From JAMCRM01 sp041685075 (GTDB taxonomy: Bacteria; Acidobacteriota; Terriglobia; Bryobacterales; Bryobacteraceae), in contig JAWLGN010000160.1 of the NCBI GenBank assembly GCA_041685075.1, positions 1 through 12,292 of the forward strand: 12,292 bases of DNA. Reading direction: 5' to 3'. The stretch's first letter is position 1; the number at the start of each line of letters is the position of its first letter. Positions 1 to 5,305 of this stretch are shown here, one piece after another. Below the pieces are notes generated by a model. It was given only the letters and a program-made list of their open reading frames with translations. It was not told the origin of the DNA and ran no database searches. The translations under genes were made by a program, and so were the position numbers.

Positions 1-923
1 GGTCCGCCCTGGCCGCGGCCGCAGAAGCCCAGGTCCTCGAGGGCCACGATTTCGGCGATGGTGAAGCAGTCGTGCAGCTCGGCGAAGCGGATGTCCCCCG
101 GACCCAGGCCGGCCATCCTGTAGGCTTGCTCCGCGGCGCGGCGGACGGCCGGGAAGGTAGTGATGTCGGGCTTTTCGTCCAGGGCCAGCCGGTCGGAGGC
201 CTGGGCGATACCGAGCACCCGCACCGGCCGGGAGGTGAACTCACTGGCGCGCGCGGCGGGAGCCAGCAGCACGGCCGCGGCACCGTCGCTCACCAGCGAG
301 CAGTCGTAGAGGGTGAGGGGTTCGGCCACGGGCCTGCCCGCCAGCGCCTGTTCCAGAGTGATGGCCTTGCGCATGTGGGCGTAAGGGTTCAGCGCGCCGT
401 TGGCGTGGTTCTTCACCGCAACGGCGGCCAGGTGCTCTCGGGTGGTGCCGAACTGGTGCATGTGGCGGCGCGCGATCATGGCAAAGAGGGAGGCGAAGGT
501 GTTGCCGGCGCGGATTTCACCACCGCAATCGCCCGCCGAACCCAGAATCTCACTCACCCGTGGGGTGGGCTGGGAGGTCATCTTCTCCACCCCCACCACC
601 AGCGCCAGGTCGTAGACTCCGGCGGCGACGGCCATCCAGGCGTGAAAGAATGCCGAACCGCCCGAGGCGCAGGCGTTCTCAATCCGGGTGGCCGGCACGC
701 CCTCGATGCCGAGCGCGGTGGAGAGATAGGGAGCCAGATGATTCTGGCCCGTGAAGGCCGGGGCGGCAAAATTGCCGATATAGACGGCTTCCACGCGGGA
801 TGGCTGTATATTACCGTCTCTCAAGCACTTACCGCCCGCCTCGACGGCCAGGGAGCGAAGATCCCGCTCGGGAAAGGCGCCAAAGGCAGTCTTGCCCGTC
901 CCGATTACCGTCACAGGTCTCAT
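1..923 (-). CDS. Thiolase family protein (acetyl-CoA acetyltransferase / SCP-x-like), 3' end outside window
   Basis: About 307 residues of a thiolase are visible, reading leftward from an ATG at 923-921; the C-terminus lies beyond position 1. The N-terminus (MRPVTVIGTGKTAFGAFPER) is typical of the family. The nucleophilic cysteine is Cys85 in ENACASGGSAF, and a conserved family histidine is His284 in AELHDCFT, followed by LEDLGFCGRGQGG. These motifs match the SCP-x/archaeal-type thiolases (lipid-transfer-like, often annotated acetyl-CoA acetyltransferase) rather than classical FadA/AtoB. Such enzymes condense or cleave acyl-CoA thioesters in the cytoplasm. The final Cys/His motif cannot be checked because of truncation. 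Partners of this subfamily, such as a Zn-ribbon/OB-fold protein, would lie to the left if present. No Shine-Dalgarno precedes the ATG; a TATAAG hexamer lies 8 bases upstream, suggesting a leaderless transcript. Family assignment is firm; substrate is unknown. Confidence 0.9.
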   Translation of the reverse strand, partial: MRPVTVIGTGKTAFGAFPERDLRSLAVEAGGKCLRDGNIQPSRVEAVYIGNFAAPAFTGQNHLAPYLSTALGIEGVPATRIENACASGGSAFFHAWMAVAAGVYDLALVVGVEKMTSQPTPRVSEILGSAGDCGGEIRAGNTFASLFAMIARRHMHQFGTTREHLAAVAVKNHANGALNPYAHMRKAITLEQALAGRPVAEPLTLYDCSLVSDGAAAVLLAPAARASEFTSRPVRVLGIAQASDRLALDEKPDITTFPAVRRAAEQAYRMAGLGPGDIRFAELHDCFTIAEIVALEDLGFCGRGQGG

Positions 924-937
924 ATAATCAGCTTATA
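923..937. promoter_or_regulatory. Possible divergent -10 pair (AT-rich inverted repeat) between thiolase and sigma factor genes
   Basis: A TATAA / TTATA inverted repeat with a 5-base spacer stands out in GC-rich surroundings. On the plus strand it gives TATAAT (923-928), a perfect -10 hexamer pointing to the sigma factor gene with a leader of about 155 bases. On the minus strand it gives TATAAG (937-932), 8 bases before the thiolase ATG. I see no good -35 hexamer at the right spacing on either strand, so this is a suggestion only. Confidence 0.35.
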
Positions 938-950
938 GGGCTTTTCGTGT

Positions 951-989
951 GGACCGGCACATCGGCACTCCCCACTTGTATCGGACCGG
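951..989. repeat. Direct repeat GGACCGG x2 upstream of the ECF sigma gene
   Basis: GGACCGG occurs at 951-957 and again at 983-989, 32 bases apart (about three helical turns), in the otherwise unexplained stretch between the divergent thiolase and sigma factor genes. The same heptamer recurs at 9070-9076 in the gap before the TonB-dependent receptor and at least once in coding sequence near 5761. It could be an operator-like repeat, but chance recurrence in GC-rich DNA is a serious alternative. Confidence 0.2.
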
Positions 990-1088
990 ACGCACCGAAA
1001 CCCGCTTCGAGGCCGCCAGAGGAGCAGCGGAGCGGGTAAATACATTCCACGTTTTCCGCTCTTCGGCGTCAAGCTGTTGTAGGAAGCC

Positions 1089-1637
1089 GTGGAAACTGCC
1101 GTTTATGTAACGATGAGCGAAGCAGTGGAGCCCAGCCTGGAGCTGGTGGAGCGGCAAAACCGGTTTGTTTCCGAACACTTGCGGCGGATTTTCGTGCAGA
1201 TCTACCGCATTGTCGGCAACGTGGCGGATGCGCAGGATCTGACCCAGGAGGCCTTCATCAAGGCCCTCCAGCGGCAGGACCAGCTCAAGGATGAAATGAA
1301 AGCGGCCCACTGGCTCTCGCGCATCGCCACCAATACCGCCATCGACTTCCTGCGGCGCAACGGGCGGGTTTCGTTCTGCGAGATCGACGTGGCGCCGGAA
1401 GCGCCCTCGGAGAATCCCGAGGAGCTGGTGTTGCGGAGCGAGCACCGCGAGTACCTGAATGACGGGCTGCGGCTGCTCACCCCGCGGGAACGGGCGGCGC
1501 TGCTGCTGCGCGACGTCGAGGGTCTGCCCGCAGAGGAAGTGGCCCGCCGGCTGGACTGCTCCAAGGCCACGGTGCGTTCCCATATCGCCAACGCCCGGGT
1601 CAAATTCCGGCGTTACATGGAGAAAAGGAAGCGGTAA
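1089..1637 (+). CDS. ECF-family RNA polymerase sigma factor
   Basis: A 182-residue sigma-70 family factor of the extracytoplasmic-function type, with sigma regions 2 and 4 only. Region 2 spans about residues 27-93 and includes DAQDLTQEAFIKAL (48-60) and HWLSRIATNTAIDFLRR (74-90), the core-binding and -10 melting segments. Region 4 spans about 120-176, with the helix-turn-helix LPAEEVARRLDCSKATVRSH (146-165) for -35 recognition. The start is GTG 1089: AGGA at 1081-1084 sits 4 bases upstream. An in-frame ATG at 1113 has no ribosome binding site but would only remove 8 poorly conserved residues. The next gene begins 4 bases after the stop and encodes its likely anti-sigma factor, so the pair is surely cotranscribed. 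The factor would direct RNA polymerase to a small regulon on an envelope signal; the target genes are not evident here. Confidence 0.93.
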   Translation: METAVYVTMSEAVEPSLELVERQNRFVSEHLRRIFVQIYRIVGNVADAQDLTQEAFIKALQRQDQLKDEMKAAHWLSRIATNTAIDFLRRNGRVSFCEIDVAPEAPSENPEELVLRSEHREYLNDGLRLLTPRERAALLLRDVEGLPAEEVARRLDCSKATVRSHIANARVKFRRYMEKRKR

Positions 1638-1641
1638 GACG

Positions 1642-2217
1642 ATGAACCACCCAAGCGATGCGGCTTTAGCGCTGTACGCGGGGCAGGAACTGGGCATGCT
1701 GGCCCGCTGGCGCACCCGGCGGCACTTGCAGCATTGCGAGCGCTGCCGGGCCGAAGTGGATGCCTATATGGGCATCCGTGCGGGGTTGCCGGAGCTGCTG
1801 GGGGTTCCCGAAGCCGGGTGGAGCCGTTTGGCGGCGGAGATGAAGGCCAATATACGGCTGGGTCTGGAGGCCGGGGAATGCGTGCGGGGGCAGCAGCGTG
1901 AGGAACCGCGGCGCACCCCGCTGTTCGGGCGCCGCGCCCTGGTGGCCTACGCCTCCATCGCCGCGCTGGTGGCGGCCAGCATCCTGCTGGAACGGCCGCT
2001 GCCGCGCCCGCGGGTGAGCGAGGGCGTGACGCTGGAGGCCAACTCGCTGGGCATCCAGCTCAAGGGTGACGGACAGGCGCTGAGCCTGCTGCACGGCGTG
2101 GCCGAGGCGGACCGCAACGCCGTGACCTTCACGGTGGGCGCCCAGGGTTCCATGAGGGCTCGCTACGTGGATTCCGACACGGGCTACGTAACGATCAACA
2201 ACGTATATGCGCACTAG
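1642..2217 (+). CDS. Zinc-finger transmembrane anti-sigma factor
   Basis: A 191-residue protein starting at ATG 1642, just after the sigma factor stop; the AAGGAAGCGG stretch at 1625-1634 serves as ribosome binding site inside the end of the sigma gene. Residues 28-35 form His-x3-Cys-x2-Cys (HLQHCERC), the zinc-binding ZAS motif of anti-sigma factors that clamp ECF sigma factors. A hydrophobic segment at about 99-117 (ALVAYASIAALVAASILL) is one membrane span, placing the N-terminal ZAS domain in the cytoplasm and residues 118-191 outside it. The outer part is short and beta-rich, weakly reminiscent of FecR-type sensor domains, but I cannot assign it. The last 11 bases overlap the start of the exported protein gene, implying translational coupling and suggesting that this protein belongs to the same signalling unit. 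Role is inferred from motif and position; the release signal is unknown. Confidence 0.88.
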   Translation: MNHPSDAALALYAGQELGMLARWRTRRHLQHCERCRAEVDAYMGIRAGLPELLGVPEAGWSRLAAEMKANIRLGLEAGECVRGQQREEPRRTPLFGRRALVAYASIAALVAASILLERPLPRPRVSEGVTLEANSLGIQLKGDGQALSLLHGVAEADRNAVTFTVGAQGSMRARYVDSDTGYVTINNVYAH

Positions 2218-3355
2218 GGTATGGTTGCGGGCGGCGCTCCTGCCTGTGGCGGCATGGGCGGGACTCCTGGCCCAGGAGAGGCCGCTCGACCCGCAGACCT
2301 CGGTCAAAATCAACCTTCCGCCCGATTCGCCGGTGACACTGCTGGCGGCCAACCTGGGGGAATCGCGCGCCACCGCGAGGGGCAGCGCCATGGTGGTGGA
2401 TCTGCGGATGGCGCTCTCGCTGCGCAACGCCGGCATGAAGCGCATCGCCGGTATCACCCTGCTGGTGACGGCCCAGGAGTTCGCACCCGGCGGCAGAGGT
2501 TCGGTGGCCAGCCCCAGCCTGAACGTGGCTCCGGGCGAGGTCTTCCCCGTGCGCATCGACCTGCGGCTGCTGCGGCCCGCGCAGATGGCCGGGGGTCCGC
2601 TGGTGGAGGTGATGCTGGATGGCGTGCTGTTCCAGGATCTCTCCTTCTACGGTCCCAACCGGCTGGACTCTCGACGCTCCCTCACCGCCTGGGAGATGGA
2701 AGCGCAACGCGACCGGCGGCACTTCAAACAGGTGCTGGCCTCTCACGGCGCCGAGGGCTTGCAGCGCGAGATGCTGTCGAGCCTGGCGCGGCAGGCCGAG
2801 CGGCCCCGGCTGAACGTAGCGGTTTCGCGCGGCGGCCGGGCGGTCACTTCGGCCGCCTCCGAGCGCGTGGCGCAGTTCGCCTTCCTGGAGATCCCGGGAT
2901 CCCCGGTGGTGCCGCTGGAAGGCTGGGCCCACATCAGCGGCAATGAGGCGCGCGCGCCGCGCATTGAAGTACGGAACCGCTCCAACGATCCGGTGCGCTA
3001 CGTCGAGATCGGTTGGGTGGTGGAGGATCGCGGGGGCCGGCGGTTCCTGGCCGGTTCGGTGCCGGCCTCCGACCCCGATCTCTATCTCCCGCCGGGCCGC
3101 ACCGGCCGGGTGCTGCAGGATACCGCCCTGCGCTTCACCCGCGGCGCCGGGCAGCCCGTCTACATCGAGCGGATGGCCGGCTTCGTCAACCAGGTGGAGT
3201 TCAGCGACGGCAAGATCTGGATACCCAACCGGCAGGCCCTGACCGAAACGAAACTGCTCCAGGTGCTGGCGCCCTCGCCCGAGGAACAGCGCCTCACGGA
3301 GTTGTACCGCAAGAAGGGCCTCCAGGCGCTGGTGGCCGAACTGGAGCGCTTCTAA
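2207..3355 (+). CDS. Exported protein of unknown function in sigma/anti-sigma operon, with two diverged domain copies
   Basis: A 382-residue protein I do not recognise. Residues 1-23 look like a signal peptide (basic MRTRVWLR, hydrophobic core, cleavage near LLAQ), with no lipobox cysteine, so it is probably periplasmic. Two stretches resemble each other: 66-159 and 252-345. Each has an N-rich beta turn (LRN / VRN), a hydrophobic strand (GITLLVTAQE / EIGWVVEDRG), a P-x-L-x2-x-PG motif (SPSLNVAPG / PDLYLPPG), and ends with V-x-F-x-D and PNR (FQDLSFYGPNR / FSDGKIWIPNR). These look like two beta-sandwich domains from an old duplication, separated by a helical charged segment (about 155-200). The C-terminus (354-382) is helical. 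The ATG at 2207 overlaps the anti-sigma gene by 11 bases, so the protein is made together with it. It could be the sensor or effector of the envelope response governed by this sigma factor; that is inference. Its stop codon overlaps that of the convergent YidB-like gene. Confidence 0.8.
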   Translation: MRTRVWLRAALLPVAAWAGLLAQERPLDPQTSVKINLPPDSPVTLLAANLGESRATARGSAMVVDLRMALSLRNAGMKRIAGITLLVTAQEFAPGGRGSVASPSLNVAPGEVFPVRIDLRLLRPAQMAGGPLVEVMLDGVLFQDLSFYGPNRLDSRRSLTAWEMEAQRDRRHFKQVLASHGAEGLQREMLSSLARQAERPRLNVAVSRGGRAVTSAASERVAQFAFLEIPGSPVVPLEGWAHISGNEARAPRIEVRNRSNDPVRYVEIGWVVEDRGGRRFLAGSVPASDPDLYLPPGRTGRVLQDTALRFTRGAGQPVYIERMAGFVNQVEFSDGKIWIPNRQALTETKLLQVLAPSPEEQRLTELYRKKGLQALVAELERF

Positions 3356-3768
3356 AGTCCGAGCTTGCCGCCGGCAAAGCCCTTCAGCAGTTCCGCACCC
3401 TTAGAGAGCAGGTCGCCCTGCGGCACCTGGCCGTCCGGGGTAAGCCGGTCCACCACACCCGGCAGCAGATCCGCGAGTTTGGCGCTCGCGGTTTCACCCG
3501 AAACGCCCGCCTGGGCGGCAAAGTTGCGAATCTGCTCGCCTCCGAAGACCTGCTGCACCTGCTCCGCTGAAATCGGAAGATTCGCCCCGGTTCCGATCCA
3601 GGAGGAAGCGATATTGCCCAGCCCCTTCTGCTGAAAGGTCTGCAGCAGGCCCGCGATGCCACCCGGCTGGCTGTTCAGCAACGCCAGCACCGAGGCCATC
3701 AGTCCCTGGCCGCCCTGGCTGGTGCCCGCGCCGCCGATCTTGCCGGCAAGTTCGTCAAACAGTCCCAT
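3352..3768 (-). CDS. YidB-like protein (DUF937)
   Basis: A 138-residue protein of the YidB/DUF937 family, near its usual length. Visible hallmarks are the MGLFDEL start, a Gly/Gln-rich opening, the amphipathic stretch LNSQPGGIAGLLQTFQQKGL (residues 32-51), a GxxxWIGTG-like segment (SSWIGTGANLPIS), then QVQQVFGG and the C-terminal KLADLLPGVVDRLTPDGQVP. No signal peptide or membrane segment is seen, so it is likely cytoplasmic. The family is widespread but its function is not established. The ATG at 3768-3766 has a good ribosome binding site (AAAGG, 6 bases upstream). The gene lies 135 bases downstream of the ferredoxin-methyltransferase gene on the same strand, so cotranscription is possible but not required. 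Its TAG (3354-3352) shares two bases with the TAA of the convergent exported-protein gene, a 4-base overlap. Confidence 0.85.
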   Translation of the reverse strand: MGLFDELAGKIGGAGTSQGGQGLMASVLALLNSQPGGIAGLLQTFQQKGLGNIASSWIGTGANLPISAEQVQQVFGGEQIRNFAAQAGVSGETASAKLADLLPGVVDRLTPDGQVPQGDLLSKGAELLKGFAGGKLGL

Positions 3769-3903
3769 GGCTTGCCTTTCTCCCGGCCGTCCTGCACCGG
3801 CGGCCAGGCCGTGTCACCAGAGCTTACCAGACCCGTTGCCATGCAAAAGTGCTGCAGCCTACCGCACGCAGGCGCGGTGTGGGAATGCGGACGGTCGCCC
3901 TGC

Positions 3904-5250
3904 TCAAACCGCCGTCGCCAGCATCACCGCCGCGGGACCGGGCAGCGGCACGTAACGGATCTCTCCGAAACCCGTTTCCTTCAGCCAGGCGGCGTACTCC
4001 GGCTGGCTGTAGCTGGAGCCGCCCTCGGTGTTCACCAGCATGTTGAGCGCGAAGAGCACGCCGAAGCGCGGCGCCGTCTTCTCGGGCGTCAGGATAAAGT
4101 CCGAGATGGCGATGCGGCCGCCGGGGGCGAGCGCAGCGCGGCAGCGCGCCAGCAGGTCTCGGTTTTCGTCGGGGGAGAGCATGTGGCAGATGGCCGAAAC
4201 CAGCACCAGGTCGAAGGGGCCGCCCAGTTGGTCCGTGCGGAGGTCGCCGGCACGCGTGGCGATGCGGCCGGTGAGGCCCGCCTCGGCGATGTGGCGCCGG
4301 GCGATCTCGAGCACCGCGGGCCGGTCCAGGATTTCGGCGCGCAGTTCCCGGTTGGCGCGCGCGAAGGCGATGGAGTAGGCGCCCGAGCCGCCCCCCACGT
4401 CGAGCAGCCGCTTTGCGCCCGCCGCCCCCACGGCATTCACCACCTGCGGAGCCCGCTCGGCGGCGATGCGATGCATGGCGGCGATAAAGGCTTCGGTCGC
4501 CGGTTCGGGGTCCGGCGGCGCGGGCCGTCCGGTGCGCACCGACTCGGTAAGGTGCGACCACGAGCGCCACAGCCGCACCTGGTGCATCATGGCCATGCGC
4601 GCGTTGTCCGGTGACGCGGAGGTGAAGTAGCGCGCCGACGCGGCGGTGTTATGGAAGACGCCATCCCGCTTCTCGAGCATCCCCATGACGGTGAGGGCGT
4701 TGAGCAACATCTCGACCGCCCGCGGGCTGGCTTTCAACCGTGCGGCAATCTCGGCGGCGCTGCCTCCCTGCCCCACCGCGTCGAACAGGTCCAGTTCGAT
4801 GGCGGTGAGCGCCGCACGGCTTTCCCGGAACCCGCCAATCAGGTTGACCCACTCGTCGGGCAGCACGCCGGCGGCGTCTTTGGCGCGCTGCGCCGCCAGG
4901 TACCGGTCGCGGTTGCCCTGGATCTCGCGTTGTACGGCGGCTTCATCGGTGTTGACCAGGCGCGCCACCGGAGTGCCGTTTCGGAAATGCGATTCGACGA
5001 TCTCGGCGGCGTCCTCGGGCCGCACCCCGGAGTACCACGTGCCTTCGGGATAGACCACCATGTTGGGGCCGCGCTCGCATAGCCCGATGGAGCCGCAGGC
5101 CGTGATTTGCACCTCCTCGGCCAGGCCGCGAGCGGCCACCTCGCGACGCAAAGCATCGGCCACCTGGCGACCTCCCCGGGCGCCGCAACACGGCAAACCC
5201 TCCGGCTTCTGCTGCTCGCACACGAAGACATGGAATCGGAATGGCTGCAT
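3904..5250 (-). CDS. Fusion of [2Fe-2S] thioredoxin-like ferredoxin and COMT/CrtF-type SAM methyltransferase
   Basis: A 448-residue protein in two parts. Residues 1-100 form a thioredoxin-fold [2Fe-2S] ferredoxin: HVFVCEQQ with Cys11, Cys21/Cys22, then CGSIGLC (Cys52, Cys58), ERGPNMVVYPEGTWYSGV and the closing VARLVN. Four cluster ligands can be supplied, although the last pair is C-x5-C, wider than the C-x3-C of the Aquifex and Clostridium ferredoxins. A charged linker (101-130) follows. Residues 132-211 are the helical dimerisation/winged-helix domain of class-II O-methyltransferases (AIELDLFDAV, AAEIAARL). Residues 281-448 are the Rossmann domain: LLDVGGGSG (282-290, SAM motif I), acidic Asp309, Asp336, AALAPGGRIAISD (372-384) and GF near 427-428. 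His356 in ICHML aligns with the catalytic base of plant COMT, though the following Asp is Met. The start at ATG 5250 matches the natural ferredoxin N-terminus; no Shine-Dalgarno is present, but GATAAT lies 7 bases upstream. Substrate unknown; the fused redox domain suggests a redox-linked or redox-regulated methylation, which is inference. Confidence 0.88.
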   Translation of the reverse strand: MQPFRFHVFVCEQQKPEGLPCCGARGGRQVADALRREVAARGLAEEVQITACGSIGLCERGPNMVVYPEGTWYSGVRPEDAAEIVESHFRNGTPVARLVNTDEAAVQREIQGNRDRYLAAQRAKDAAGVLPDEWVNLIGGFRESRAALTAIELDLFDAVGQGGSAAEIAARLKASPRAVEMLLNALTVMGMLEKRDGVFHNTAASARYFTSASPDNARMAMMHQVRLWRSWSHLTESVRTGRPAPPDPEPATEAFIAAMHRIAAERAPQVVNAVGAAGAKRLLDVGGGSGAYSIAFARANRELRAEILDRPAVLEIARRHIAEAGLTGRIATRAGDLRTDQLGGPFDLVLVSAICHMLSPDENRDLLARCRAALAPGGRIAISDFILTPEKTAPRFGVLFALNMLVNTEGGSSYSQPEYAAWLKETGFGEIRYVPLPGPAAVMLATAV

Positions 5251-5256
5251 ACCGGC

Positions 5257-5263
5257 TATTATC
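5257..5263. promoter_or_regulatory. Possible shared bidirectional -10 element between the methyltransferase fusion and gudD
   Basis: The 55-base divergent gap holds one AT-rich site. Plus strand 5257-5262 reads TATTAT (5 of 6 matches to TATAAT), giving gudD a leader of about 35-40 bases. The minus strand of 5263-5258 reads GATAAT (5 of 6), 7 bases from the fusion gene's ATG, implying a leaderless transcript. The two hexamers use the same base pairs. No convincing -35 hexamer is seen on either side, and the rest of the gap is GC-rich. Confidence 0.4.
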
Positions 5264-5305
5264 GCCTGCCCGCCCCCGCGATTCGTGGTGCAATGGGGTT
5301 TTCCA

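Noticed and set aside
72..938. A 288-codon plus-strand open frame over the thiolase
   Set aside because: The minus strand encodes clear thiolase motifs throughout; the plus frame has no similarity I recognise.
933..1715. A 260-codon minus-strand open frame over the ECF sigma gene
   Set aside because: Antisense to a well-supported sigma factor; no motifs.
3769..3903. A terminator or riboswitch in the gap between the methyltransferase fusion and the YidB-like gene
   Set aside because: Only a weak GGCCG/CGGCC pairing with an 11-base loop and no U-tract is visible; no known RNA motif could be recognised.
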